From the NCBI GenBank assembly GCA_027475525.1, contig JAMWFC010000037.1, positions 1,462,766 to 1,526,765 of the forward strand: 64,000 nucleotides of DNA, read 5' to 3'. The notes beneath the pieces are model-generated. The model saw nothing but the letters and a program-made list of their open reading frames with translations. It was not told the DNA's origin and did no database searches. The DNA comes from Macrolepiota albuminosa. Taxonomy: Eukaryota; Basidiomycota; Agaricomycetes; Agaricales; Agaricaceae. Of the stretch, positions 1 through 11,744 are shown piece after piece (the first letter of the stretch is position 1; each line of letters begins with the position of its first letter). The position numbers were made by a program, and so were the translations under genes.

Positions 1-59
1 GGTGGAAACTCCGAGTTCCGTTGAAACTCTGTTGTGTGGCTGATGATTGCGTATCGCAG

Positions 60-301
60 CCGTAAAGTTCAATTTAATGAAGGTCAGAAGCTGGCTGGAC
101 AGTTGCATGCCCAATTCCAAGAGACCAGTGCAAAGGAGAACAAGAACGTTGGTAAGTCAGGAGTCCCTTATCATTATCAAAAGATGATTTTCTGATCTAC
201 TGTTTCCAGCCAAGGTATTCGAAATGTGCCTCGAAGAAATTGAGAAAAGGTCTCTGCCCAATCAGAAGGAGCCCGAGGCAAGTCGGTGTGTCGTTATGTA
301 G
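60..301 (+). CDS. Ras-family small GTPase, 3' end (CaaX protein)
   Basis: This is the last part of a small GTPase whose 5' end lies outside the window. An intron ends at 59 (cgcag), an exon runs 60-151, an intron with gtaagt donor and cag acceptor covers 152-209, and the last exon runs 210-301 to TAG. The translation contains ETSAKEN, the G5 box that helps bind the guanine base, then a C-terminal helix with VFEMCLEEIEK. The protein ends CVVM, a CaaX box; terminal Met favours farnesylation, so the product should be membrane-attached. The SAKEN form of G5 and the short tail resemble Rheb, which activates TOR, but a Ras or Rho-like member cannot be excluded because the effector region is missing. 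Confidence 0.8.
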
Positions 302-1085
302 AACTTTTTCCGTCAATGTCTGGTTATGCTGTCTCCTCCTACCCACCCTTTCACTCATTTCGGTGTTGCTGCCTGAATCATTGTCGTCATGCTTGCTATC
401 TTTATTATGCGCCAGATGTCCTGTAGAAGCCAGTGGGTCGCCTAGACGATCTACCCTAGAATCACTGCGCACTTCTTGACGCACGAACTATTGTAGACCT
501 TAGTATGTATTGATATGTCCTTCACACTTTTTAGCAACGATTTGAATAAATATTGAATACGTTCCCGATATGCATGTCGTGCGGTGTATCTTATACTGGA
601 CGTTCTTTCTTGTCCTAGGTTTAATATCCTTGAACAGGTTGCTGGGTTAGATGTAATGAAAGAGTTCCCTTCCAAGATTTCCTTCTTGGATTTGTCTGAT
701 TAACTCATGTGGCGCACTTGCATCTCCGTCTATAAATCCACGGTGGTTTTTTGTTCTTTTTACAATTAATCCCGATCTGAAGCATCAAGAGTAATACGGG
801 AAAGATCTGAGGCCATAACTTTACTTTCTTGACTTTACGCGCCCCAATCTGCATTTCTAAGCTGCTGATATTGACATTAATCTGAGTCACCATGTCTTCC
901 ACCTATACGGCAAAGTAAGTTTTTTTTGCCAATATTGCTTCAACGAGACATAGAAGCAAAAATTTTCACTGGTTACTACTCATATGCCATATAACACAAG
1001 TGTTCATCGTATCAACATACCAAGACTTAGACCATACGTACGAAGCAGCGAAACTCTATTGTATATAGGCCGGGCTATTTGTCAT
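302..1085. other. Intergenic, no supported gene
   Basis: This stretch lies between the stop of the GTPase (plus) and the stop of the F-box/WD40 gene (minus), so it must hold both 3' ends. Short open frames exist on both strands, but none has a recognisable motif or a convincing exon structure. Confidence 0.5.
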
Positions 1086-3755
1086 CTAAACATCCTCTCC
1101 TCGACTTCTCGCTTCCGCAAGGCTCAACGCTAAGGCAAACCTCAGCTCTTCATCCATATCTTCTTCTCTTACACCCCCACCGTCCGACCTACCAGGCCTC
1201 ACGGATGACACCACCGGCACAGGAGAGTGTCTCAAAGGGGAAGCCCAAGCCGACATTGTCGAACGACCAAATTGCGGGCTCCCAGAGACTGACACCTGAC
1301 CAGAGGGACCACTCCCGCTGCCCTGACTGTCATTACTGCTCTCGCGCGAGATGCTCAATCTACTGGCGTTTGATGCAATTTTTGTAAGCGGGGTCGGAGG
1401 GCTCGCGCTGGCGCTCATGGGAGGGAAGTGTGTATCGTCCGAAGATGGGGGGGACTGAGACGGAGACGAACTATGAGACGTGTCGCCCCAGCCGGCTTCC
1501 ATGGGTTCGGAACGATACGGCGGCGAGACGCGAATCTTTTCGTTTGAAAAGGTAGGGGGTACGAGATGACTGTTCTTTGGTGAAATCGTGCCCGAAATCG
1601 GCTGGGAGCGAGAAAGTGAAGTACTGGAGCTTGCAATAATGTGGGTTGAATTAGAGGGGAGGTTGTCAAAGTCAAAGTTCTCGAAAATCCCTTCTTCTAA
1701 GCTGAATTTTGAGTTGTTCGAGTGCTGCTGGGCTTCATCACGACTGAGCATGAGAATATATTCCACTGCTTCGGCTTCGTTTAAACCTAGGCTTTCCAAC
1801 TGTGCGAGCTGTTCCCGCACTCTGCCATGAGTCCTTTGTATAACTTCAGATTCTTGTTTAAGCAAACTCTTTGATTCTGCAATTGTTTGATGCAACTCGA
1901 CTTGGTCTAGTGGGAAGGGAAGTCAGCCATAACAACACTGATACCATGAAAATACTCGACTCGACTTACGCAGGTATTTGGCAGTCCCGTTTTTATCTTT
2001 CCTTCTCTTCCCGGCAAAACCCGACGTATACCTCCCCCTGACACCGCCAGGATTAGGCTTAGGAACCGGGCCAGCTACCCACGCTAGTACCCTATCCCCC
2101 ACGCTGACCACAAGGACTTGTTTTTCCGAGTCGATAAGGATCTGGTGCACAGGCTCGTTTTCCCTTCTTTCATTATGACCACGGCCACGGACACGGGGGA
2201 CAGGGGAGGAGAACGAGCGCAGATACTCAAAGGTAAGCCCATCCCAGATATGCGTTGTCCCGCGGTCAGAACCCGTGATTAGCGTGATGCCATTCCACGC
2301 GAGGGAAGTAACCGCTGCACCGTCCTCGTGAGCCTCAAATTTGCGGACACAGTGAATGGGCTGTGTGGCACTAGTAGGGAGATTCCAGGCGTAGACACTA
2401 ACACAACCCATACGATCACCTGTGAGGATGAAACTTTGCTCGGTAGAGTTGGAGAAGAAAGGAAAGATACAAGAGAGCGCGCCGAAGGCTGCGTCACCAA
2501 ATGTAGTGGTTTCAATACTGCCAGATTGAGTAATGCTGAGACGGTAAAAATAGGGGTTATCCTCGAAAGCAATAAGCATTGTCGGGATGGGGGATCGAGT
2601 GTCTATGCGAAGGATTGATGGAATGTGAGAGGCCAAATCTCGTGTTGAATCGGTAGTTTGGACAGGGCAAGGAACTCGAGTTTCAGTTATTGCAACAGAG
2701 GAAAAACCTCCATCGAACTGTAAACCAGTCCATATGGTGATCTCTCCGCTTGTCATGACGGTGGCGACTAAATTCCTCGCTACTGATACGGCGACTTTGC
2801 AGCACGCGTCTGGGATCAACACGCCAGCTTTACGTTCAGACGTCCACAAGCACCGTACAGTCTTCGCATCCCAAAGCTTCACAACGCCATCTGCCCCACC
2901 CGTGACAACGACTGTCGACGAATCATCCCAAACTGCATCTAACACCGCACCAACGTGTTCCTCATCTACTTCACATCGCACGAAATCAGAGGCAGGCCGT
3001 CTTGCGGCATCGGTTGCTCTTGGCGTCGTCAGGATTCCGACCTCTCCATGCCGGAAACCCCAAAGGATTTTGGCTGTGCCTCCGTCGGATGCGATCGCGC
3101 AGATAGAAACATCGGGTGTAAACTCGGCGTTGGGATTACCTACGCCTAAACCAAGGCGAAGGCCGGAGGCATCGAGGTATCCTGGAAGTATTTTGCCAGT
3201 AAGCGGTAGGGATCGAGAGACGATCCCGTAACGGACAGAGGATGCGAGAAGGCCGATATTGGGCATCAAGTGCATACCAGAAATCTCAGAGTTGACTGGC
3301 ATATGCGCGACAGTTGGATTACGAGACTTTTCCCAACGCCTGAATTGCCGTCAGGATGAATAGGGAAAAAGTTGATTTGTTGATACAGACCTTCTAAGCT
3401 TGTAACGGACGATAAACTCATTCCTCCAAGTGCTTTCCGATCGCCTTAGCATAAGGCTCTTGGCGTCGTCGTGGATCTCGCTTTCCGGGCTGATGCCCAA
3501 GAACTGGCAGACGAATGCCCTGTGCCAGGTGTTGTCATTTTTTACGTGCGACGCGAGTCGGCTGTGGACCTTGGCGAGCGAGAGCAAGGATGGAGGATCA
3601 AGATAAGCGGTGATTCCTGTGAGAGTCTCTGAGGGAACACTGAGAAGAATGCGACTGTCTGATAATCCATGGTGGTTGGCTTGATTCTGATTGAATTTGG
3701 TAGACTTGATATATGGAGATTCGTTAGATGGGAGATCTGTCGAACTATAGATCAT
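1086..3755 (-). CDS. F-box/WD40/UIM protein, Ufo1/Pof10-like SCF substrate receptor
   Basis: Three exons join cleanly: 3755-3391, 3339-1970 and 1906-1086 (introns of 51 and 63 bp, gtctgt and gtaagt donors), giving 851 residues. Residues ~38-90 form an F-box (SVPSETLTGITAYLDPPSLL) that would bind Skp1. The middle ~140-560 holds WD40 repeats, for example GGADGVVKLWD and GSDRGTTHIWD, a likely substrate-binding propeller. The third exon is a helical and Ser/Pro-rich region ending in a ubiquitin-interacting motif (EELRFALALSLAEA). F-box plus WD40 plus C-terminal UIM is the arrangement of budding yeast Ufo1, an SCF ubiquitin-ligase receptor. Exon junctions restore RRWEKS and a helical segment beginning HQVELHQTIAES. 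The start is the first Met before the F-box; a more upstream exon is possible. Confidence 0.88.
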
Positions 3756-4675
3756 AAAATTATTGACAAGTAAGCCAGGGAGGTTCTAGTCGCAGACAAT
3801 GAGCTCGACGCTGTCTGCGATCTGGTGGTAATGAAGCAAGAGTGTGGTCGGAGTTATAATTTGACTCAATTTATGGATCAGTCACATCACTACATAACCA
3901 TAATATACGTACTACTTATCCTACTTCTGTACTTTACCTGTCGTGCCACACTGCCAACACGAATACTTTACTTATTATTTATACAAGTTCTTTTCTTGTT
4001 CATACGTAGTCGAAATCTCAGAACCATTCTGATTCACTTGTGTGCTCCAAGCAAGGACTTAGAACTTATACTTGCCATACCTGTCGAAAAGAAGCACGTT
4101 CTTCACAAGTTAGAGTTACTTTCTCAACCCCGAAGTAGTTACGCCATGTCTATACATGGTCATCGCGTTTCCGTGAGTGTTTTCAATCGACTCGTTCATC
4201 ACCGCGAGTTAGCATTACACGCCTTTGCCAAACAACCACCGAAATTCTCTTGGCACGTTGTTTCTTGAAGTGATTAAAATATCATTCGTAATCCGCAGAG
4301 AGCTGCAACTTTTAAAGCATCTTCCGCTTTCCACTCACAAATGAAAACACAACGAATCAAACTGGTTTATTCTTGAACAGCTTACATATCCTTAGACTCG
4401 CCGAAATGACGTCAAACCGCGAGACAAGAGAGCTGGAGATAGTGGGCTGTGGATGTCTAAGATAACTCGAGATTGGCGACAACGCAATGCGCGCTACATG
4501 GTGTTCCCAAAGGCTAAATAATCCAGGATATTAAGAAGAATCACTGGGGAGCTAATGACAGTGGCGTTCAAAAGATACGCAGACGATACTCCCGGGCCCG
4601 CGAGTGTATCGCGTTACGAGACCTCGAGGTCTGAGACGTAGACATCGCGTCATAGTGATCACACATCCGCCTCGG
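3756..4675. other. Intergenic region between divergent genes
   Basis: This region separates the 5' end of the F-box gene (minus) from the secreted-protein gene (plus) and should carry both promoters. A 147-codon open frame at 3825-4268 is rich in Leu/Ile runs, has no family motif and no splice logic; I do not call it. Confidence 0.5.
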
Positions 4676-4682
4676 TATAAAT
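4676..4682 (+). promoter_or_regulatory. TATA box of the GPI-protein gene
   Basis: TATAAAT lies 102 bp upstream of the ATG at 4784. The position is plausible for a strongly expressed fungal gene with a short 5' leader. Confidence 0.5.
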
Positions 4683-4783
4683 CCTACACGACCCCGAAAT
4701 TGAGGCCCCAAGTCCCAGGTGCATTACACCCACAACTACTTGCCTCAGACGACGCACAGAGCTCTAACGCTTTTTAATTTGCT

Positions 4784-5199
4784 ATGAAATTCATCGCTAC
4801 CGTCGCTGCGCTCCTCCTTGCTGCGGTCGCCGTCGAGGCGCAGGTCACAATCACGAGCATCGTACCAGGGTCTGTGTTCTCGATTCCGTTCGCCTGTTTC
4901 TCCCTCCTCTTGACCTTTGAATGACTTTTTTTGACTAACGACTGCAATGCAGGACTGGAGCCACGAGCTCTCCTACGAGCACGTCTACTACGAGCTCCGA
5001 GTCCAGCACCAGCACCAGCGCCAGCACCACGAGCACGTCTTCCTCGCATACCTCGCAGACGACGTCTACGTCTCCGGGGGGCACCACCGCGACCACCACG
5101 GGCACTTCGCCCACCTCTACTGGCAATTCAGCCGTTGGAGTTAATCCGGAGGGTGCAATTGCAGCTGCTGTTGCAGGCGTTATGGCATTCTTGCTCTGA
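4784..5199 (+). CDS. Small GPI-anchored Ser/Thr-rich cell-wall protein
   Basis: Two exons (4784-4869 and 4953-5199, intron with gtctgt donor, ctaac branch-like motif and gcag acceptor) encode 110 residues. Residues 1-19 are a signal peptide (MKFIATVAALLLAAVAVEA). The mature part is almost all Ser and Thr with few other residues, as expected for an O-mannosylated stalk. The C-terminus has a small-residue cleavage region followed by the hydrophobic tail AIAAAVAGVMAFLL, the signal for glycosylphosphatidylinositol attachment. The protein should sit at the plasma membrane or be linked to wall glucan. There is no catalytic domain, and the family cannot be named from such low-complexity sequence. 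Large antisense frames here are shadows of the repetitive codons. Confidence 0.8.
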
Positions 5200-5441
5200 A
5201 GATGATGATAGACGCTTGTATCAGTTTTTTTCCTAGCATTAAAGATACTTGATTTGCGTCTGGAAATTTTGACATGCAATGAGGAACTACTAGATAAAAT
5301 AGATTGATTTGCGCCGCCATTAACGTGGCGCTGTCATGCCAGTCGCCGTCTCTCGGGATCAAAAAGTTCACACGGTGAGTAGACGCAGGCGTAAACGACA
5401 GCAGGCTCACAGCTTTTCGTCTGCCACATCCTGGGCGCACC

Positions 5442-8400
5442 ATGCAGCCCTCTGCCAGCCTCCATGCCCCTTCCCATCTGGCTCCTCCTGCTGTCAGGCC
5501 ACTCTCTGCAGCCGTCCATCACCCACAGCCCTCCTCATCGTCGCGGCGTCAGCAACGAGCTTCTCATAATGTTCTCTCCCATGGCAGCCAGCACGCCTCT
5601 TCTGCCAGGGACGACATGCCTCCGTTCACTGATGTCTATTCTCATCCAGCTGCCGTAGCCTATGCCACTGCACACCCACGTCGAACAATCCCCAAGTTCG
5701 GGCCCTACCTTCTGCTCCAAACGCTCGGCGAGGGCGAGTTTGGCAAGGTCAAGCTCGGATTGCACTGCCAGTGGGGCGAGGAGGTTGCAGTCAAGCTCAT
5801 TCGGCGCGGAAGCGTCGACAACAGCGTACGCATGTCAAAGGTTGAACGCGAAATCGAAGTCCTCAGGGTGACTACTTTTTTTTTGTCTTCTTGTCGCGAT
5901 TTTTAATCCGCAACCAGACTCTTAAACACCCAAACATCGTTCGGCTGTACGATGTCATTGAAACTGACAAATACATAGGCATTATCTTAGAGTATGCCTC
6001 CGGGGGCGAGCTCTTCGATCATATCCTAGCTCACCGTTACTTGCGAGAACGAGACGCGGCAAAGCTCTTCTCTCAGCTAATCTCAGGCGTGTGGTACATC
6101 CACCAGAAAAAAATCGTTCATCGAGACTTGAAGCTTGAGAATCTACTGCTAGATCGACATCGTAATGTTATCATCACCGACTTTGGTTTCGCCAACCGCT
6201 TTGAACACCGAGCTGATGACCTTATGCAAACCTCATGTGGCTCGCCATGTTACGCTGCACCCGAGCTTGTCATCAGCGAAGGCCTTTACGTTGGAAGTGC
6301 TGTGGATATCTGGTCCTGCGGTGTCATCCTCTACGCTATGCTTGCAGGCTACCTGCCATTTGACGACGACCCAGCGAACCCAGATGGAGATAACATTAAC
6401 CTGCTTTACAAATATATCGTTAACACACCCCTCTCTTTCCCCGATTATATCTCGACCGATGCTCGTGATCTCTTGTCGATCATGCTTGTCCCCGACCCTT
6501 CCCGCCGAAGTAGTCTCGAGGAGGTCATGCGGCATCCATGGCTTGCGGCTTACCCAACCTCGAGAGATGTTCCATCTCCAACACTGTCTGGAGTGCCTAC
6601 CGCTTTTGGGCGCACTGTTGAACAGTTAGAACGTCAAGCCCTTGATCAGCATCACCAAAGACGCATGGCATATCAGCGCCAAATGCGTGCTGCCGCTCAA
6701 GCTGCGCATCAACAAGCCGCTGCTGTTACAGTGGGACGTACACAAAGCCATCACGTCTCGACAAGTGGAAGCGGACACCGTCAAGCCAATGAAACTGCCG
6801 TCTCGCCTTCTAGAAGCCAGTCCACGCAGCCCGAGTTCTTCTATGACTCTTCCGTCGATGTGTCTACCCTTACGAACGTGCCTGCTTCTTCTCCCGTATC
6901 CGCTTCTGCATCAAGAAGACCAATACTCGAGGTTGGTGACGATCCATTCGGTCCCCCGCCACATTCTGCAAGGACAGCTCTGCATGTTGCTGAAGCCTCA
7001 CAACTGCCTAAAGGCCACAAGGCAAATGGCAGTGGGAGCGGTGCAGGTGGATTTAGGCATACCATTCAGGTCGAGTATGAAGCGGAGCCTCGGAGCCACG
7101 GGAGCCAAAGTGCAAGACGCAGCGAGGATCGGGAAGGACGTTCCTCCCAAGAAACTCAACAACAAGAACAACCGCAGCAGGTTCAGAGGCAGTCGCCTCA
7201 AAGGCCGCGGGCAAATGGACACGGTGTTCCGAGTGCCTTATCTCCCGTTACGAAAGAGCGACAACCATCCACTAGTGTTACCACATCCTCGTCCAAATCT
7301 AAACCCCTCCCATCTCCCCCTCCTACGGTGACTACGATTGATGACTCGTCTTCGTCGTTTTCTCCTGTATCTCCCGGGGTATCCAGTATACCGTCAACAT
7401 CCTCCAGGATCCCAACGCCTATCCGCACTCACAAACGCACCCCCTCCACTCCAGTCGTCCCAACTTCAGGATCGGTCCCTCCTGTCACGCCCAATATTTA
7501 TGTGGATGGTGCAAGCCCTCCTGCCTCGCCAGTCAAGCCCATTACACCCGTGTCTCATGTGTCAGGCGCAGAACGCGCCTCCAGTCACGAGAGACGCGTT
7601 TCTGTCGATAAAAAGGTTAATGGCATTTCATCGTCCTCTTCTGGTAAATCCACCGCGGCGATCACACCTTCACGCGTGCCGAGCGACAGTGGGCGGTCTG
7701 AGAAAAGTATGCTGTCGAGTGTGTCTACCGAGAAGAGCCAGAAGGAGAAAACGAAGGACGAGGGCAAGAAGAGCAGGAGGAACACTTTGACAGTGATGGT
7801 TGAGCCGTTCAGGAGGAAGGGAACGAAGACGCGTGTTCAGAGCTCTGGAGAGGAACTGCCTTCTAGTGTTGCCACCACTCCCAATTCAACCGTTAATGGT
7901 AAAGAGAAGGCGGAGAAGTTGGTTCCGAAGCATCTTGTGCCGCCGCATAGTGCTGGTGTCAATGGTTCAAAAAGGGATGCGTCGTTCTCTGGTGCAGATG
8001 CGGAGATGGGCTTCGAAACTGGTACTGGATTGCAAGCGTCGACTAACAAAGCGCGTAAGGTCATGGCGTGGTTCCGGGGTAGGAGCAGGGGTAGAGACGA
8101 GGACGAGGAGCCAAAATCGACGGACAGGAGCACCACCCCTACCCAGGCGGAGTATAACCAAAACGTTAATACGGGCGCGACGAAGCCTGCTGAAAAGAGG
8201 AAGGATAATGTACTCCCCGTTGCTGCACATCCCCCGACCTCAAACACAAACACGCCTCGTGTCCCTTCTGCGTCTTCGCAGCAGGACAAGCCTCAGCGCA
8301 CTCCTTCGACCGCAACGGCAGATACGTCGGTCACTACTGGTATTAACAACACACCGAGTTTTGTTTCACGCTTCCGGAATTCGGTTACCATTGGCGGGCG

Positions 8401-9277
8401 TGGTGATCGGGGGAGGGACCGTACCGTTTCGCAATCGCAGCACCAACAACAGCAACAGTCTCAGCATCCGTGGGGGATGCTGCGTCCGCACCATGGGGCC
8501 GTGGATCAGTCTATGATTACTACGAAGTCGCCGCCAGACGTCATTCGGCATGTGCGTGCTGTGCTCGAATCTATGGGTGTCATGGTTCAGGTGGAGAGTG
8601 AGTACAAGTACCGGTGTGTGCGCGCTAGACGGCGGAAGGGTTCCATGGTTATGGGTGGAGTTTCGATGCCACCTGCGTCTGGGGGTTTGGCTGCGGTTAA
8701 GATGGTTGGTAGTGCAGCGAGCAATGGAGTACGTTCTTTCGTGAGGGTTTCTTAGCAATGATATTGGCTGCGGTTAAGATGGTTGGTAGTGCAGCGAGCA
8801 ATGGAGTACGTTCTTTCGTGAGGGTTTCTTAGCAATGATACTGACGAGCTGGATTGGATTCTGTAGGTGGACAAGCGCGGTCTGCCAATGCCTTCGCCTA
8901 CATTCTCAGCTCCGGGGGGTATGCTACGTGGGCTTCTCATGAGGCGACAATCTTCTCAGGCCTCTGCCACGGGGCTTGCGCTGCCTCTTGATGAAGATCC
9001 AGCCTCTCCTCTCGCGACGGAACCAACGACTATAATACACGCTACAACATACGGAGATCCTGCGCAGGACGCGGGCGATGAAGTCAAGTTTTCGGTTGAA
9101 CTGACGCGGATCGACAGGTTGAACGACACGTACATCCTTGATGTTAGGAGACTCAAGGGTAATTTGAGGAGCTACAAGTTCTTGTATGATACGCTGCGAG
9201 AGTGAGCTTTTTGAGGTTGTGTTTTCTTTACGAGGGCTGACACTTTGCTCGCTAGACGTGCGGACCTCCAGCGGTAG
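5442..9277 (+). CDS. CAMK-like Ser/Thr protein kinase with C-terminal KA1-like region
   Basis: Exons 5442-5867, 5918-8728, 8867-9201 and 9256-9277 give 1197 residues. The kinase domain spans ~88-351: P-loop GEGEFGKV, Lys118 in VAVKLI, HRDLKLEN (Asp212), DFG at 230-232, and activation loop TSCGSPCYAAPEL, so it should be active. Next comes ~600 residues of Ser/Pro/Gln-rich linker with basic patches. The C-terminus has GAVDQSMITTKSPPDVI and, after an exon junction, FSVELTRIDRLNDTYILD and LKGNLRSYKFLYDTLRER; the two halves look like a KA1 membrane-binding domain. The catalytic domain resembles Kin4/Ppk9 or Kin1-type kinases of the CAMKL group; I cannot choose between them. The third intron carries an extra 77-bp copy (see repeat 8687-8840). 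The final tiny exon adds ADLQR. Confidence 0.87.
8687..8840 (+). repeat. Exact 77-bp tandem duplication over an exon-intron junction
   Basis: Bases 8687-8763 and 8764-8840 are identical over exactly 77 bp, and the flanking bases differ on both sides. The unit contains the last 42 bp of kinase exon 2 and its gtacgt donor. With one copy removed, the intron would be 61 bp, in line with its 50- and 54-bp neighbours. Only the first donor keeps the reading frame open. Confidence 0.97.
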
Positions 9278-9937
9278 GAAATCCTAGGATTCGTCAATCA
9301 CACCTTCATATCAAACCTGGACCGGGCCGCCAATACATGACCTTTGACTATATTTTTTTATACCTATCAGAGTTATATTCAGGCTTTGTTTCTCTCTCTC
9401 TCTCTCTCTCTCTAAACGGGTAGAGCTATTCACGCGCGCCCCACTCAAGCAAAGTACACTTATATTTTTCATACCCTAATTCTCGACGCTTTTTTCTAGT
9501 TACCAAGTTCGAAACACGTTTTCTGTAGTACTTGTTTTCCAAGCTATCGCATAGCTAGTTGGCTCGCTACACTTCTCGTTGCTTCTAGCTTTTTTTCCAA
9601 TGTTTGGTCAAATGTGGATATTGCGCGGCTTGTACATATTCTAAAATGGTCTTTCGACACGCGTGGCCCTTTTCTGAATGGTCGGAGGCTAAAAACGGTT
9701 GCCTTCATAACTTGAGAGTCCGAGTCGGAAGTAAAACATTTCTGTGGTGGACTCATGCATGGAAGCAGCTGGCCCTTTCCAGGCATCAATCGATATTTGA
9801 TAGTGAAGCTCACGGCGAAACGTGTCAGCTCTTGATCTCAGACGCTGACTATTAACGCCACTGCATTTGGACTCCCGAAAGGGTTTTTGTCTCATAATCT
9901 TTACGACTACTTTGCGGTCGAGCCACGACAAACGTGC
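9278..9937. other. Intergenic region with CT microsatellite
   Basis: This is the 3' end of the kinase gene and the upstream region of the KA1-only gene. A pure (CT)n tract of about 24 bp lies at 9390-9413. No kinase-domain remnant is visible, so the neighbour is not simply a kinase with a decayed front half here. Confidence 0.6.
9390..9413 (+). repeat. (CT)n microsatellite
   Basis: Uninterrupted TC/CT dinucleotide run of about 12 units between the two KA1 genes. Confidence 0.95.
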
Positions 9938-11063
9938 ATGCCACTTATGACCCCCTCACGACCCCCTGTATCGACTGCGTCGTCGTCGTCCTCGAGGTCT
10001 ATAAAGACCATTGCTCGCGCGACCTATCCGATGCTTGGCGTCCACCGTGGCGCGATCGACCAGACAATGATTACCAATGGGTCTCCCCCAGAGGCCATGA
10101 AACGCATCCTTTCCGTCTTGGAAAATATGGGCATTGTGGTTGAAGCAGAGCACGAGTATCGATATCGTTGTACACGTCCGAGGCGGCACGCCGACTTCGA
10201 AGACTTGAGTATGGCTTCCATTCTTGGAAGTTCAAATTGCCATAGCAAGGGCGTGATGTCAGGTACACGGCCATCGAGAGCCCGCGAGACGCACAGCCCA
10301 GCTCGTCACTCAGACTTGGGACTGGAAGAGGACTTTGAAAAGTCCTTCACAGCCGACTTTGTCAGTATCACAGTGGCGTTGAGGTGTGTTTTCTGTGATA
10401 ACATGTTCTCTCCCCCTTTCGTAGTCATCGGGACCTGTGGACGAACTCAAAGAGGTACGTCTGAGACTTGTTTGTTTCAGTAATCACGCGTAATGATGTC
10501 CATCTAGCCTTCAGCGACCGTCATTCCTCCCGACTTAACATCGAAATCTCCTAAACCAGCGGAGCATCCTCCCAAACCTACTACTACGCTAGATGTACAC
10601 ACTCATATAAAGCCTGCTCTCGTGTTATCTGCATCTCCCTCTCCGCCTTCTTCCACTCAGCCTGCGCCCACTTCGATACCTCAGGAGAATCTTGTCCCTC
10701 CTGAACCTATCATCATACCCCGCAAGCCTTCGCATCTATTGAGCAATCCTACTTCCCTGTCGTCGTCTCTCGACTCCGACGTCGCCTTGGTCCACGCGCC
10801 ATCTAATGATAAGTATGTCGCTTACGGGCCGCGTTCAGAGGATCCCGGAGAGGAAGTGCGCTTTACAGCCGAGCTTACACGCCTGGAAAATCTCGATACA
10901 ACGTACAGTCTCGATATACGTCGTCTCAAGGGTAATCTCCGAAGTTATAAGTTCCTGTATGATACCCTGCGAGAGTGTGTAAACATTCCACTAACTAACG
11001 TCTCTTTCCTTTCGTGCTTACGATCCGTTTGACAGACGCGCGGATCTCCATGCTACAACTTGA
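9938..11063 (+). CDS. Stand-alone KA1-like protein, paralogue of the kinase tail
   Basis: Exons 9938-10360, 10425-10454, 10508-10974 and 11036-11063 join in frame to 315 residues; the second is a 30-bp microexon (SSGPVDELKE). The protein has no kinase domain. GAIDQTMITNGSPPEAM with EYRYRCTRPRR matches the first half of the neighbour's KA1-like region, and FTAELTRLENLDTTYSLD with LKGNLRSYKFLYDTLRER matches the second half. The last intron is at the same codon and phase (CGA GA|) in both genes, so this is a DNA-level copy of the kinase 3' end, not a retrocopy. It could bind membranes or compete with the kinase. The start is the first in-frame Met; an upstream exon is possible. It could also be a truncated duplicate under weak constraint. 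Confidence 0.7.
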
Positions 11064-11744
11064 CCATCCACCTGACCTTGCCTATCTTTTGAAAATAGGA
11101 TGCACCCCTATGGTCTCCCTGTTTGACTCATGCATTTTCAAACTTGAGCTATCGACAAAATTATGCGTTGCTTTGTATTCGCCTACCACGTTGCAGTACC
11201 CGACATGACATGCCAATGTACGATTTTTAACGATGAGGAATTTATGAATTTAGGTTTTGCACTTCACTGTCGTTTCCAAGTAGATTTCAGAGCATTTGCA
11301 AAGGAGTCTTTTCCCTCGATGGCTCAGAAAATACTTGAGTAGTAAAACTAGACACTCTGTTGTCATAAAGGTCCTGGACAAATTGCCAACGATGGCTGAA
11401 GAAATTGCGAACAATCAGGCGTACTTCGAGGTGGATCGCCAAGTCAGGTTCAAGCCTTTGTTGGATCGTTCTAGTACGTCAGTGGCAACAGGATGTTGTT
11501 ACTAGACACTGAAACGTGGAAATGGATATGCGCTTAATCACCAAGCGTAGTGGGCTGAAACGAGCGAACAGAACGAAGCCAGAGTTATTTTCTTGATTCA
11601 CAAGCATGATGGGACCGTTGACTATGAAAGGACATTTTGTACCGCACTGTATATTGATTATGTCTGACCAATTCAACCTTTGCCTATCAACATGCTCAAC
11701 TGTCAGCTTGTGTCGAAAGTCCATCTCAGTGTAACAATTTTATT
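10987..11744 (+). repeat. Segmental tandem duplication, copy A
   Basis: About 750 bp beginning in the last intron of the KA1-only gene and covering its last exon and 3' flank. It matches copy B at 11745 onward with scattered substitutions and small indels. It contains the uninterrupted sequence that copy B has at the insertion point of the 9.1-kb element, so it serves as an empty-site control. Confidence 0.85.

Noticed and set aside
892..960. Possible first exon MSSTYTAK followed by a gtaagt donor
   Set aside because: No downstream exon continues the frame before the end of the opposite-strand gene; eight codons alone are not evidence of a gene.
3825..4268. 147-codon open frame on the plus strand between two divergent genes
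   Set aside because: Leu/Ile-rich runs, no motif, no relation to splice sites, and it lies in a region expected to hold promoters.
4774..5279. Long antisense and alternate-frame ORFs over the GPI-protein gene
   Set aside because: They are produced by repetitive Ser/Thr codons; only the spliced plus-strand frame has a signal peptide and a GPI tail.
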